From: Rhodoferax sp.
Lineage (GTDB): Bacteria; Pseudomonadota; Gammaproteobacteria; Burkholderiales; Burkholderiaceae_C
NCBI GenBank assembly: GCA_019449595.1
Contig: JAGRPL010000004.1
Coordinates: forward strand, 1,364,001 to 1,428,000
Length of the DNA: 64,000 bases
Direction of reading: 5' to 3'
The notes beneath the pieces are model-generated. The model made no database searches. It was not told where the DNA came from and saw nothing but the letters and a program-made list of their open reading frames with translations. Positions 6,823 through 16,302 of the stretch are shown in pieces (position 1 is the stretch's first letter; every line of letters begins with the position of its first letter). The position numbers and the translations under genes were made by a program.

Positions 6823-9360
6823 ATGCCTTTGCCGAACCTGACTTCCCTGCCCGGACAACTGGGCCTTCCCACCATGGGGCGCGCCCGCCAGTGGTGGCGG
6901 CGCCTGACCCCGCACCGCCAGGACAGGGTGGCCATGCTGGCCCCCTTGGCAGCCGTGCTGTTGTTTTTTGCCGCGGTGGCCGCCGCGCTGGGTTACCTGC
7001 GCGTGGAAGAAATCGACCGCGAACAGCAGGCGGTGCAGCGGGACGTGGAATACACGCAACAGCGCCTGCGCCTGCGCCTGCTGGAGCGCCAGGAGCAGCT
7101 GATGCGCACGGCGCGCGAAATCTCCAACCGCGAGATTGATCTGGCCGAGTTCCGCACACGCAGCGAAGCCATGCTCAACCAGTACCCCGAGTTGCAGGGC
7201 ATTGCCTGGATCGACGAACGCCGGCGCGCCCGCGCCAGCCTGGGCACCGCAACCCTGGCGGCGAGCCAGTTGCACCAGAGCAGCGACGACAGCGTGCAGC
7301 GCACCGACAGCCTGAGCGGCTTCTTCCAGGCGCGCGAATCGGGCCAGCCGGTGTACGTACAGCGCGTGCGTTCGTCGGACACAGCGCCGCTGCTGCAAAT
7401 GCACCTGCCCCTGAACGACCGGGGACGCTTCTCCGGGGTGCTGCTGGTGGAGTACTCCGTCGACGGCCTGTACCGCTACGGCGTGCCGGCCGAAGTGTCG
7501 GCCCGCTACGCCATCACCCTGCTGGACGCCGGCGGCGGCGTGCTGGCCGGAACCGCCATGCCGGTGCGCAAGATCAGCAGCCGTTTCCTGCCCTGGGCCA
7601 GCCCGCCCAACGAGTACGCCATGCCGGTGTCGCCGGTGGGCAGCGGGCTGGTCATCCGGGCGCAGGCCTACCGCGCCTCGCTGGGCGTGATCGGCAGCGG
7701 ACTGTTCTGGCTGGTCAGCGCCCTGAGCGTCCTGACCGCCTGGATGCTGATTGCCAACTGGCGCCACACCCGCCGGCGTGTGCAGGCCCAGCAGGCGCTG
7801 CTGTCGGAGACCAATTTCCGCCGCGCCATGGAAAACTCCATGCTCACCGGCATGCGGGCCATGGACATGCAAGGGCGCATCACCTACGTCAACGCGGCGT
7901 TCTGCCAGATGACGGGTTGGACCGAGTCCGACCTGGTGGGCCGCACGGCTCCGTTTCCGTACTGGCCCGACAGCGAGCGGGAGTTCCTGGCCTCGCGGCT
8001 GGAGGAAGAGCTGACCGGCCGAACGCCCATTGGAGGCAACCAGGTGCGCATCAAGCGGCGCAACGGCGAACTCTTCGACGCCCGGCTCTACGTGTCGCCG
8101 CTGATCGACGCCAACGGCGAGCAGACCGGCTGGATGACGTCGATGACCGACATCACCGAGCCCAACCGCGTGCGCGAGCAGCTGTCGGCCGCACACCAGC
8201 GCTTCACCACGGTGCTGGAGGCGCTGGACGCGTCCATATCCGTGGCCCCGCTGGGCAGCGACGAGCTGCTGTTCGCCAACAAGCTCTACCGGCAGTGGTT
8301 CGGCGTGCAGACCGGGGGCCACCTGCAACTGGTGGCCGAAGCGGGCGTGCCACCCAGCCGCACCAACGACGAATCGCTCGACAGCGTGGACTCCTTCGCC
8401 GGCCTGCCCACCACCACCCTGCACGACAGCGAATCCGAAAGCGCCGAGATTTTCGTCGCCGAACTGGACAAATGGCTGGAGGTGCGCACCCGCTACCTGA
8501 GCTGGGTCGACGGCCGCCTGGCGCAGATGGTGATTGCCACCGACATCACCAGCCGCCGCCTGGCCGAAGAGCAATCGGCCACGCAGGCCGAGCGGGCACA
8601 GAACGCCAGCCGCCTGATCACCATGGGAGAAATGGCCTCCAGCGTGGCCCACGAACTCAACCAGCCGCTAACCGCCATCAACAACTACTGCAACGGCATG
8701 GTGTCGCGCATCAAGGAGCACCAGATTACCGAGGACGAGCTGCTGGGCGCGCTGGAGAAGACCGCCCGCCAGGCTCAGCGCGCCGGGCAGGTCATCCAGC
8801 GCATCCGCTCCTTCGTCAAGCGCAGCGAGCCCAACCGCACGCTGTCGGAGATCACCCTCATGGTGACCGAGGCGGTGGAACTGGCCGAAATCGAGCTGCG
8901 CCGCTTCAACGTGCGCCTGAACCCCTACGTGGCAGAGCGGCTGCCCCTGCTGATGGTGGACCCGATCCTGATCGAACAGGTGCTGGTCAACCTGCTGCGC
9001 AACGCCGCCGAGTCCATCGACATGGCCCTGCGTCCCACGGCCGAACGCATTGTCGAGTTGCGGGTGGTCCCGCGTACCCTGGAGGACAAGCGCGTCGTCG
9101 AGTTCTCGGTGCAGGACACCGGCAAGGGGCTGGCGCCCGAGGTCATGAGCCGCCTGTACGAAGCCTTCTACTCGACCAAAGCCGAAGGCATGGGCATCGG
9201 CCTCTCGCTGTGCCGCTCCATCGTGGAGTCCCACATGGGAAGAATGACAGCGGAGAACCTCTACAATGGTGAGGAGATATCGGGATGCCGGTTTTCGTTC
9301 TGGATACCCATCGCAGAAGCCGGCGCCGATTCCACCCCCTCTCTGCACAACAGCCAATAA
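6823..9360 (+). CDS. Membrane PAS sensor histidine kinase, FixL/DctB-like
   Basis: Inner-membrane kinase that should phosphorylate the response regulator encoded 16 nt downstream. From ATG 6823 it has 845 aa: TM1 about 37-58, a periplasmic sensory region, TM2 about 289-311, a PAS domain (about 326-445), a second PAS-like region (about 456-579), HisKA with the phospho-accepting His610 in SSVAHELNQPL, and an HATPase domain (about 690-830) with N box LLRNAAES and G boxes DTGKGL and GMGIGLSL. The kinase core resembles the FixL/TodS/DctB class. TTG at 6814 is an alternative start; neither has a good ribosome site. The ligand cannot be read from sequence; its position opposite aceE suggests a link to pyruvate or carboxylate supply. 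Confidence 0.92.
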   Translation: MPLPNLTSLPGQLGLPTMGRARQWWRRLTPHRQDRVAMLAPLAAVLLFFAAVAAALGYLRVEEIDREQQAVQRDVEYTQQRLRLRLLERQEQLMRTAREISNREIDLAEFRTRSEAMLNQYPELQGIAWIDERRRARASLGTATLAASQLHQSSDDSVQRTDSLSGFFQARESGQPVYVQRVRSSDTAPLLQMHLPLNDRGRFSGVLLVEYSVDGLYRYGVPAEVSARYAITLLDAGGGVLAGTAMPVRKISSRFLPWASPPNEYAMPVSPVGSGLVIRAQAYRASLGVIGSGLFWLVSALSVLTAWMLIANWRHTRRRVQAQQALLSETNFRRAMENSMLTGMRAMDMQGRITYVNAAFCQMTGWTESDLVGRTAPFPYWPDSEREFLASRLEEELTGRTPIGGNQVRIKRRNGELFDARLYVSPLIDANGEQTGWMTSMTDITEPNRVREQLSAAHQRFTTVLEALDASISVAPLGSDELLFANKLYRQWFGVQTGGHLQLVAEAGVPPSRTNDESLDSVDSFAGLPTTTLHDSESESAEIFVAELDKWLEVRTRYLSWVDGRLAQMVIATDITSRRLAEEQSATQAERAQNASRLITMGEMASSVAHELNQPLTAINNYCNGMVSRIKEHQITEDELLGALEKTARQAQRAGQVIQRIRSFVKRSEPNRTLSEITLMVTEAVELAEIELRRFNVRLNPYVAERLPLLMVDPILIEQVLVNLLRNAAESIDMALRPTAERIVELRVVPRTLEDKRVVEFSVQDTGKGLAPEVMSRLYEAFYSTKAEGMGIGLSLCRSIVESHMGRMTAENLYNGEEISGCRFSFWIPIAEAGADSTPSLHNSQ

Positions 9361-9376
9361 CACCCTGGATGCCTGA

Positions 9377-10003
9377 ATGAGCTTGATTCCCAAAAAAGGT
9401 ACTGTTTACGTTGTGGACGACGATGAAGCCGTGCGCGATTCGCTGCAATGGCTGCTCGAAGGCAAAGGCTACCGGGTGCGCTGCTTCGACTCCGCCGAAT
9501 CCTTCCTGAGCCGCTACGACGCCCGCGAGGTGGCCTGCCTGATCGTCGACATCCGCATGGGCGGCATGACCGGGCTGGAGTTGCAAAGCCGGCTGATCGA
9601 AGCCAAGTCGCCGCTGCCCATCGTGTTCATCACCGGCCACGGCGACGTGCCCATGGCCGTGGACACCATGAAAAAAGGCGCCATGGACTTCATCCAGAAG
9701 CCCTTCAAGGAAGAGCAGCTGGTGAGCCTGGTAGAGCGCATGCTCGACCACGCCAAGGACTCCTTCGCCGACTTCCAGCTCGCCGCCAGCCGCGACGCGC
9801 TGCTGTCCAAGCTCACGCTGCGCGAAAGCCAGGTGCTGGAGCGCATCGTGGCCGGGCGCCTGAACAAGCAGATCGCCGACGATCTGGGCATCAGCATCAA
9901 GACGGTGGAGGCGCACCGTGCCAACATCATGGAAAAACTCAGCGCCAACACCGTGGCTGACCTGCTGAAAATTGCCCTGGGACAAAACGCCCCGAAAACC
10001 TGA
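9377..10003 (+). CDS. FixJ-type response regulator (REC plus LuxR HTH)
   Basis: A 208-aa transcription factor. The receiver domain (about 8-125) has the acidic cluster Asp14-16 and the phospho-acceptor Asp58 (LIVDIRMGGMTG), and the conserved KPF lysine motif. The C-terminal LuxR/NarL helix-turn-helix runs LTLRESQVLERIVAG, then KTVEAHRANIMEKL. It lies 16 nt after the sensor kinase, so the two form an operon and a cognate pair. Its targets are not known; the divergent PDH operon, with palindromes in the shared region, is the obvious candidate. A dispersed repeat begins at the stop codon, followed by a terminator. Confidence 0.92.
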   Translation: MSLIPKKGTVYVVDDDEAVRDSLQWLLEGKGYRVRCFDSAESFLSRYDAREVACLIVDIRMGGMTGLELQSRLIEAKSPLPIVFITGHGDVPMAVDTMKKGAMDFIQKPFKEEQLVSLVERMLDHAKDSFADFQLAASRDALLSKLTLRESQVLERIVAGRLNKQIADDLGISIKTVEAHRANIMEKLSANTVADLLKIALGQNAPKT

Positions 10004-10031
10004 CGCTACACATTTCATAGCTCCCTACGCC
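10003..10031 (+). repeat. 29-nt dispersed repeat, copy 4
   Basis: Matches the family at GCTAC, TAGCT and CTACGC with the same spacing. It begins on the last base of the response-regulator stop codon, and its ACGC end is part of the 5' arm of the terminator at 10027-10058. Confidence 0.6.
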
Positions 10032-10058
10032 CGCCCCGCAAGGACTGCGGGCGTTTTT
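10027..10058 (+). terminator. Rho-independent terminator after the two-component operon
   Basis: Arms ACGCCCGC and GCGGGCGT (8 bp) enclose a 12-nt loop and are followed by TTTTT. It separates the two-component operon from folD. Confidence 0.8.
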
Positions 10059-10075
10059 AATTGGAAAATTCGACC

Positions 10076-10954
10076 ATGACCACTCCCGCAAGCGCCCAGA
10101 TCATCGACGGCAACGCCCTCTCCAAACAACTGCGCGAAGACGTCGCCCGGCGCACCGCAGCCCTCAAGGCTGGCGGCATCACGCCGGGTCTGGCCGTCGT
10201 GCTGGTGGGCGACAACCCGGCCAGCCAGGTCTACGTGCGTAACAAGGTCAAGGCCTGCCAGGACGCCGGCCTGCACTCGGTGCTCGAGAAGTACGACGCC
10301 TCCATGACCGAGGCCGAACTGCTGGCGCGCGTGGACGCGCTGAACAACGACCCCGCCATCCACGGCATCCTGGTGCAGCTGCCGCTGCCCAAGCACATCG
10401 ACGACCACAAGGTCATCGAGGCCATCTCGCCGACCAAGGACGTGGACGGCTTCCACGTGGCCAGCGCCGGCGCGCTGATGGTGAATGAGCCCGGCTTCAA
10501 GGCCTGCACCCCCTACGGCTGCATGAAGATGCTCGAATCCATCGGCATGAAAGACCTGCGCGGCAAGCACGCCGTGGTCATCGGCCGCTCCAACATCGTG
10601 GGCAAGCCCATGGCCATGATGCTGCTGCAGGCCAATGCCACCGTCACCATCACCCACAGCGGCACCGCCGACCTGGGTGCCATGACGCGCCAGGCCGACA
10701 TCGTGGTGGCCGCCGTGGGCAAGCGCAACGTGCTCACCGCCGACATGGTCAAGCCCGGCGCCGTGGTTATCGACGTGGGCATGAACCGGGATGACGCGGG
10801 CAAGCTGTGCGGCGACGTGGACTTTGACGGCGTGAAGGCCGTGGCCGGCTACATCACCCCGGTGCCCGGCGGCGTGGGCCCCATGACCATCACCATGCTG
10901 CTGGTCAACACCCTGGAAGCCGCCGAGCGCGAGGCGGCCGTCTTGAAACGCTGA
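10076..10954 (+). CDS. folD: Bifunctional methylene-THF dehydrogenase/cyclohydrolase FolD
   Basis: Interconverts 5,10-methylene-THF and 10-formyl-THF in cytosolic one-carbon metabolism. From ATG 10076 it has 292 aa (E. coli 288). Visible family marks: the [14 protein letters not shown] block with the conserved Tyr-x3-Lys active-site pair, ILVQLPLP, the PTKDVDGFH block, [11 protein letters not shown] (NADP-binding) and the terminal [19 protein letters not shown] at 10061 would add five residues, but ATG 10076 fits family length. It is preceded by a terminator, so it has its own promoter, not clearly visible. The peptidase gene follows after 56 bp. Confidence 0.96.
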   Translation: MTTPASAQIIDGNALSKQLREDVARRTAALKAGGITPGLAVVLVGDNPASQVYVRNKVKACQDAGLHSVLEKYDASMTEAELLARVDALNNDPAIHGILVQLPLPKHIDDHKVIEAISPTKDVDGFHVASAGALMVNEPGFKACTPYGCMKMLESIGMKDLRGKHAVVIGRSNIVGKPMAMMLLQANATVTITHSGTADLGAMTRQADIVVAAVGKRNVLTADMVKPGAVVIDVGMNRDDAGKLCGDVDFDGVKAVAGYITPVPGGVGPMTITMLLVNTLEAAEREAAVLKR

Positions 10955-11010
10955 GTCTTGCACCCACCTACTGCCCAGCACACCCGCACGTTTTTTCTAC
11001 CGCACCATCC

Positions 11011-13065
11011 ATGAACCCCCTGCTGAGCGCCGCCCCCCTGCCCCTGTTTGACCAGATTCGCCCGGAGCATGTGGCGCCCGCCGTGGACGCCCTGCTGGCG
11101 CAGGCCGATGCAGCGCTGGAGACGGTCACCGCGCCCGGCTTCCCGGCGCAATGGAATGCCATTGCGCGCGAGCTGGACGTCGCCACCGAAAAGCTGGGCC
11201 GGGCCTGGGGCGCCGTCAGCCACCTCAACAGCGTGGCCGACACCCCCGAACTGCGGGCCGCCTACAACGCGGCCCTGCCCAAGGTCACCGAGTTCTGGAC
11301 CCGCCTGGGCGCCGACGAGCGCCTGTACGCCAAATACAAGGCGATTGACCCCGCCACCCTGAACGCCGAGCAGCGCCAGGCCCACAAGAATGCCATGCGC
11401 AACTTCGTGCTGGGGGGCGCCGAACTGCAGGGCGCCCAGCGCGAGCGCTTTGCCGCCATCCAGGAGCAGCAGGCCAACCTGAGCCAGAAGTTCAGCGAAA
11501 ACACGCTGGACGCGACCGACGCCTTCAGCTACTACGCCACCGCCGCCGAGATGGCCGGCGTGCCCGACGATGTGCTGCAGGCCACCCGCGCCGCCGCCCA
11601 GGCCGAAGGCAAGGACGGCTACAAGCTCAGCCTCAAGATGCCCTGCTACCTGCCGGTGATGCAGTTCGCGCACAGCAGCGCGCTGCGCGCCACGCTCTAC
11701 CGCGCCTACGTGACCCGGGCTTCGGACCAGGCCGATGCCGCGGCGCAGAAGTTCGACAACTCGCAGGGCATCCGCGACATCCTGGCGCTGCGCCAGGAAG
11801 AGGCGCGGCTGCTGGGCTACCCCCACTTCGGCGCGCTGTCGCTGGTGCCCAAGATGGCCTCCTCGCCCGAGGCGGTCATCACCTTCCTGCGCGACCTGGC
11901 GCACAAGGCCCGCCCCTTCGCCGAGAAAGACCTGGCCGACCTGCGCACCTTCGCGCGCGAACAGCTCAACCTGGCCGACCCGCAGCCCTGGGACTGGCCG
12001 TATGTCAGCGAGAAACTCAAGGAAGCGCGCTACGCCTTCAGCGAGCAGGAGGTCAAGCAGTACTTCACGGCGCCCAAGGTGCTGGCCGGTCTGTTCAAGA
12101 TTGCCGAGACCCTGTTCGACGTGGCCATCCGCCCCGACACGGCACCGGTGTGGAACCCCGGCGTGGCCTTCTACCGCATCGAGCGCACCGGCCCAGCGGG
12201 CACGCAATTGGTGGGCCAGTTCTACCTGGACCCCACCGCCCGCGCCGGCAAGCGCGGCGGCGCCTGGATGGACGACGTGCGCGCACGCTGGCTGCGCCCC
12301 GACACCGCCGAACTGCAGACCCCGGTGGCCCACCTGGTGTGCAACTTCGCCGATGGCGTGGAAGTCAACGGCGTGAAGAAACCCGCCCTGCTCTCGCACG
12401 ATGACGTCACCACCCTGTTCCATGAGTTCGGCCACGGCCTGCACCACATGCTCACGCAGGTCAACGAGCACGACGTCTCCGGCATCAGTGGCGTGGAATG
12501 GGATGCCGTGGAGTTGCCCAGCCAGTTCATGGAAAACTTCTGCTGGGAGTGGAACGTGCTGGAGCACATGACGGCGCACGCCGAAACCGGTGAACCCCTG
12601 CCCCGCACCCTGTTCGACAAGATGCTGGCGGCCAAGAACTTCCAGAGCGGCATGCAGACACTGCGCCAGATCGAGTTCTCGCTCTTTGACATGCTGCTGC
12701 ACACGGCGCACGACCCGCAGCAGGACTTCATGCCCCTGCTGCAGCAGGTGCGCCAGGAAGTGGCCGTGCTGCAGCCTCCCGAGTGGAGCCGCACCGCCCA
12801 CACCTTCAGCCATATTTTTGCCGGCGGGTATGCGGCCGGCTACTACAGCTACAAATGGGCCGAAGTGCTCAGCGCCGACGCCTATGCGGCTTTTGAGGAA
12901 ACCGCCGCCCCCGACGGCACCCCCAGCGTGGAAACCGGTAGAAAATACCGCCAGGCCATTCTGGAAGCCGGTGGCAGCCGCCCGGCCATGGAGTCGTTCA
13001 AGGCCTTTCGGGGTCGCGAACCGTCGCTGGACGCGCTCCTGCGCCACCAGGGCATGGCCGCGTAA
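11011..13065 (+). CDS. prlC: Oligopeptidase A, M3 family zinc metallopeptidase
   Basis: Cytosolic zinc peptidase that degrades short peptides, including cleaved signal peptides. The 684-aa length matches E. coli OpdA/PrlC (680). The zinc motif HEFGHGLHHML is visible (DNA near 12420-12450), with the downstream Glu ligand in the SGVEWDAVELPSQFMENF block. The N-terminal MNPLLSAAPLPLFDQI is typical of the family. It lies 56 bp after folD on the same strand and 50 bp before a small exported protein gene, possibly one transcript. Confidence 0.95.
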   Translation: MNPLLSAAPLPLFDQIRPEHVAPAVDALLAQADAALETVTAPGFPAQWNAIARELDVATEKLGRAWGAVSHLNSVADTPELRAAYNAALPKVTEFWTRLGADERLYAKYKAIDPATLNAEQRQAHKNAMRNFVLGGAELQGAQRERFAAIQEQQANLSQKFSENTLDATDAFSYYATAAEMAGVPDDVLQATRAAAQAEGKDGYKLSLKMPCYLPVMQFAHSSALRATLYRAYVTRASDQADAAAQKFDNSQGIRDILALRQEEARLLGYPHFGALSLVPKMASSPEAVITFLRDLAHKARPFAEKDLADLRTFAREQLNLADPQPWDWPYVSEKLKEARYAFSEQEVKQYFTAPKVLAGLFKIAETLFDVAIRPDTAPVWNPGVAFYRIERTGPAGTQLVGQFYLDPTARAGKRGGAWMDDVRARWLRPDTAELQTPVAHLVCNFADGVEVNGVKKPALLSHDDVTTLFHEFGHGLHHMLTQVNEHDVSGISGVEWDAVELPSQFMENFCWEWNVLEHMTAHAETGEPLPRTLFDKMLAAKNFQSGMQTLRQIEFSLFDMLLHTAHDPQQDFMPLLQQVRQEVAVLQPPEWSRTAHTFSHIFAGGYAAGYYSYKWAEVLSADAYAAFEETAAPDGTPSVETGRKYRQAILEAGGSRPAMESFKAFRGREPSLDALLRHQGMAA

Positions 13066-13115
13066 CCGATGGGACTGACCCGCAACACATGAGACACGCG
13101 ATGGAAAACACGACC

Positions 13116-13748
13116 ATGAAAAACCACACCTTCGCCTTGCTGCTGGCCAGTGCCGCGCTGGCCTGCACCGCCGGGGCACAGGCCCAGATGATTTACCGCA
13201 TCGTCGGAGCCGATGGCAAGGTCACGTTTTCCGACAAGCCCCCCGTGAGCGCCGAGCAGGGCAAGGTTGCCGGCACCGGCGTGGGCGCCAGCGGTGCCGC
13301 CGCCAACGCGGCTCTGCCCTTCGAACTGCGCCAGATCGTGGCCAAGTACCCGGTCACCCTGTACACCGCGCCCAAATGCGCGCCCTGCGACAGCGGCCGC
13401 GCCCTGCTGTCCGGGCGTGGCGTGCCGTTCAGCGAGCGCACTGTGGTCACCCCCGAAGACAGCGACTACCTGCAGCGCCTGGTTGGCGACAACACCCTGC
13501 CCTACGTGAGCATCGGCGGCCAGCGCATCAAGGGCTTCTCCGACGGGGAGTGGACGCAGTACCTGGATGCCGCCGGCTACCCCAAGACCTCGCTCCTGCC
13601 GGCCACGTACAAGAATGCGGCCCCCACGCCGCTGGTCAACGTGCAGAAACCCGTGGCCCCCAAAGCGGAACCCAAACCCCAGGCACCCGCAGAGACCACG
13701 CCTGCGCCCGGCCCCAACCCGAGCAACCCCGCCGGCATTACGTTCTAA
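13116..13748 (+). CDS. Exported DUF4124-glutaredoxin fusion protein
   Basis: About 210 aa. From ATG 13116 the product begins with a signal peptide (MKNHTFALLLASAALACTAGAQA) broken after the AQA motif; ATGs at 13089 and 13101 would only extend it in front of the signal. The mature part opens with a DUF4124 segment (MIYRIVGADGKVTFSDKPP), then a glutaredoxin-like fold with a CxxC pair in TAPKCAPCDSG and a cis-Pro block NTLPYVSIGG. It ends in a Pro/Ala-rich tail. A role in envelope thiol-disulfide exchange is likely; the substrate is unknown. It could share a transcript with prlC. Confidence 0.85.
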   Translation: MKNHTFALLLASAALACTAGAQAQMIYRIVGADGKVTFSDKPPVSAEQGKVAGTGVGASGAAANAALPFELRQIVAKYPVTLYTAPKCAPCDSGRALLSGRGVPFSERTVVTPEDSDYLQRLVGDNTLPYVSIGGQRIKGFSDGEWTQYLDAAGYPKTSLLPATYKNAAPTPLVNVQKPVAPKAEPKPQAPAETTPAPGPNPSNPAGITF

Positions 13749-13759
13749 GGCGCCAGGCG

Positions 13760-14425
13760 CTAATGGTGGTCCGACGCACCGGACTGCCACTCCGGCAGGC
13801 GCCAGTTCCACTGCACGGCCAGCAGCCGCAGCACGGTGGCCACCGCAGCGGCCAGCACCAGGCTGCCCCACTGCGGCATGCCCCCGGCCTGCGCCGCCAC
13901 CATGACCCAGCCACCGGCAAACGCGCACACGGCATACGGCTGGTGGTCGCGAAAGGCACGCGGAATCTCATTGCAGACAATGTCGCGCATCACGCCGCCA
14001 AACACGGCCGTCACCATGCCCATGAGCACGGCCGCGATGGCCGGCAGGGAGGCGTCCAGCGCAATCTGCGTGCCGCCGGCCGTGAACAGGCCCAGGCCCA
14101 GCGCATCGGGCCACAGCATGGCGCGCTCCGTGGGTTCGAAATGCCGGGCGCGCAGGAACGCCATGGCCGCCAGGCACAGGGCCAGCAGCACCCACAACCA
14201 CGCCGCGTGCTGCACCCAGAAGAAAGGGCGCCGGTCCAGCAGGATGTCGCGCAGCGTGCCGCCGCCAAAGGCCGCCAGCCACGCCACCACGCACACGCCC
14301 ACCGCGTCCAGCCGCTTGCGGGCCGCCGCAATGAGGCCCGAGAGTGCAAACGCCACCGTGGCCGCCGCCTCGATGGCCGTCTGCGCGTTGGACAGCGTCA
14401 GGACTTCGGTGAGATGGACGGCCAT
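13760..14425 (-). CDS. UPF0126/TRIC-like integral membrane protein (YadS/YicG family)
   Basis: Polytopic inner-membrane protein of about 221 aa with seven hydrophobic segments in two internally repeated halves. Each half carries the family motif: FGGGTLRDILL in the first and FGGVMRDIVCNEIP in the second. The family is related to trimeric intracellular cation channels; in bacteria the transported solute is poorly defined (amino acid or cation roles have been proposed). The start was set at the ATG at 14425, because upstream sequence belongs to rpiA in another frame. It lies 29 nt downstream of rpiA on the same strand, so probably one operon. Confidence 0.88.
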   Translation of the reverse strand: MAVHLTEVLTLSNAQTAIEAAATVAFALSGLIAAARKRLDAVGVCVVAWLAAFGGGTLRDILLDRRPFFWVQHAAWLWVLLALCLAAMAFLRARHFEPTERAMLWPDALGLGLFTAGGTQIALDASLPAIAAVLMGMVTAVFGGVMRDIVCNEIPRAFRDHQPYAVCAFAGGWVMVAAQAGGMPQWGSLVLAAAVATVLRLLAVQWNWRLPEWQSGASDHH

Positions 14426-14454
14426 GCCCTGCCCTTGTGCGCCGATGCGGAAAT

Positions 14455-15153
14455 TCAGAAGGTCAGCGTCTTCACACCGCTGGCCGTGCCCAGCAGGCAC
14501 ACCTGGGCGCGCTGAAAGGCAAAGACGCCCACCGTCACCACGCCGGGCCACTGGCTCACCTCGGCTTCAAACGCCAGCGGATCGGTGATTTGCAGGCCGG
14601 TGACGTCCACGATGTACTGCCCGTTGTCGGTCACCAGGGGCTGGCCGTCTTTCTGGCGAATTGTGGCGCTGCCGCCCTTGGCCGCAAACTGGGCGATGAC
14701 GCGCTGCGTGGCCATGGGGATCACTTCCACCGGCAGGGGAAACTTGCCCAGCGTCTGCACCAGCTTGGATTCGTCGGCAATGCAGACGAACTTGTCGGAC
14801 TGCGCCGCCACGATCTTCTCGCGGGTCAGCGCGGCACCGCCGCCCTTGACCATGTTGCCGTGGCCGTCGATCTCGTCGGCGCCGTCGATGTAGACCGACA
14901 GGCGGGGCACCGCATTCGAGTCGAACACCGGAATGCCCAGGGCCTGCAGGCGCTCGGTGCTGGCGACCGAACTGGAGACGGCGCCCTTGATCTGGACCTT
15001 CATGGTGGCCAGCGCGTCGATGAACTTGTTGACGGTGGAGCCGGTGCCCACGCCCACGATGTCTCCCGGCACCACATACTGCAGGGCCGCCTGGCCGACC
15101 AGGGTCTTGAGTTCGTCTTGGGTAAGGGCTGGGGTGCTGGAGGGGGTGGTCAT
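14455..15153 (-). CDS. rpiA: Ribose-5-phosphate isomerase A
   Basis: Interconverts ribose 5-phosphate and ribulose 5-phosphate in the non-oxidative pentose phosphate pathway. It has 232 aa (E. coli 219). Conserved blocks: [16 protein letters not shown] (phosphate binding), the active-site [23 protein letters not shown] and the [11 protein letters not shown] stretch. The start ATG at 15153 was chosen because the longer open frame upstream overlaps pyrD. It is divergent from pyrD with only 45 bp between the starts, so the two promoters must overlap. Confidence 0.96.
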   Translation of the reverse strand: MTTPSSTPALTQDELKTLVGQAALQYVVPGDIVGVGTGSTVNKFIDALATMKVQIKGAVSSSVASTERLQALGIPVFDSNAVPRLSVYIDGADEIDGHGNMVKGGGAALTREKIVAAQSDKFVCIADESKLVQTLGKFPLPVEVIPMATQRVIAQFAAKGGSATIRQKDGQPLVTDNGQYIVDVTGLQITDPLAFEAEVSQWPGVVTVGVFAFQRAQVCLLGTASGVKTLTF

Positions 15154-15198
15154 CGGGGACAATCCGGGTAGTTGAAGAATTACTGCAGGAATTATCCA

Positions 15199-16260
15199 AT
15201 GTCTCTCGTTCCCTATGGCCTGGCCCGTCGCTTTTTGTTCAGTCTGGACCCCGAAGTGGCCCATGACCTCACCATGGCCGGCCTGGCAGCCACCCAGGGC
15301 AACCCGCTCAAGCTGGCCTATTGCGCCGACCGGGTGGACGACCCGATTGAACTGGCCGGCCTGCATTTTCCCAACCGGGTGGGCATGGCCGCCGGGCTGG
15401 ACAAGAACGCCCGCTGCATTGACGGCCTGGGCGCCATGGGCTTTGGCTTTGTGGAGGTGGGCACGGTCACGCCCAAGGCGCAGCCCGGCAACCCCAAGCC
15501 GCGCATGTTCCGCCTGCCCCAGGCCCGCGCGCTGATCAACCGGCTGGGCTTCAACAACGACGGGCTGGACGCCTTTGTGGCCAATGTGCAGCAATCCGCC
15601 CTGCGCCGCCAGAAGAACCCGTCCCTGCTGCTGGGCCTGAACATCGGCAAGAACGCTGCCACGCCCATCGAAAACGCCACCGATGACTACCTGCTGTGCC
15701 TGGACGGCGTCTACCCGCACGCCGACTACGTCACGGTCAACATCTCCAGCCCCAACACCAAGAACCTGCGCGCCCTGCAAAGCGACGAGGCGCTGGACGC
15801 GCTGCTGGGCGCCATCGCCACGCGGCGCGAGGCCCTGCAACAGCAGCACGGCAAGCGCATTCCCATCTTCGTGAAGATCGCCCCCGATCTGGATGAAGCC
15901 CAGGTGGCGGTGATTGCCGCCACGCTGGTGCGCCACGGCATGGACGGCGTGGTGGCCACCAACACCACCCTGAGCCGCGAGGCGGTCAAAGGCATGGCGC
16001 ACGCCGAAGAGACCGGCGGCCTGTCCGGTGCACCGGTACTGGAGGCCAGCAACAGGGTGATCACGCAACTGCGCGCGGCCCTGGGCCCCCGGTTTCCCAT
16101 CATCGGTGTGGGCGGCATCCTGAGCGCGCAGGACGCGGTCTCCAAGATCCGGGCCGGCGCCGACGTGGTGCAGATCTACACCGGCCTGATTTACCAGGGG
16201 CCACAACTGGTAAAAGACGCAGCGCTGGCGATCAAGAATATGGCAAAAAAGGGCCGCTGA
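15199..16260 (+). CDS. pyrD: Dihydroorotate dehydrogenase, class 2 (quinone-dependent)
   Basis: Oxidises dihydroorotate to orotate in pyrimidine synthesis, passing electrons to the quinone pool at the inner membrane. It has 353 aa. Class 2 features: an N-terminal amphipathic segment ([15 protein letters not shown]), FMN-binding [15 protein letters not shown], the catalytic Ser in the VNISSPNT block, and the GVGGI...[17 protein letters not shown]-terminus. ATG at 15199 has AGGA 8 nt upstream; an in-frame TTG at 15172 is less likely. A 29-nt repeat follows the stop. Confidence 0.97.
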   Translation: MSLVPYGLARRFLFSLDPEVAHDLTMAGLAATQGNPLKLAYCADRVDDPIELAGLHFPNRVGMAAGLDKNARCIDGLGAMGFGFVEVGTVTPKAQPGNPKPRMFRLPQARALINRLGFNNDGLDAFVANVQQSALRRQKNPSLLLGLNIGKNAATPIENATDDYLLCLDGVYPHADYVTVNISSPNTKNLRALQSDEALDALLGAIATRREALQQQHGKRIPIFVKIAPDLDEAQVAVIAATLVRHGMDGVVATNTTLSREAVKGMAHAEETGGLSGAPVLEASNRVITQLRAALGPRFPIIGVGGILSAQDAVSKIRAGADVVQIYTGLIYQGPQLVKDAALAIKNMAKKGR

Positions 16261-16273
16261 TCGGCGTACGCAC

Positions 16274-16302
16274 CGCGCAGACAGCTATTGTTTTGATAGC
16301 AA
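16274..16302 (-). repeat. 29-nt dispersed repeat, copy 5, ends the FAD oxidoreductase gene
   Basis: TTGCTATC, AATAGCT, GT, CTGCGC on the minus strand. It lies between pyrD and the convergent oxidoreductase gene and provides that gene's last codons (Leu-Leu-Ser-Lys-Gln) and its TAG stop. Confidence 0.8.
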
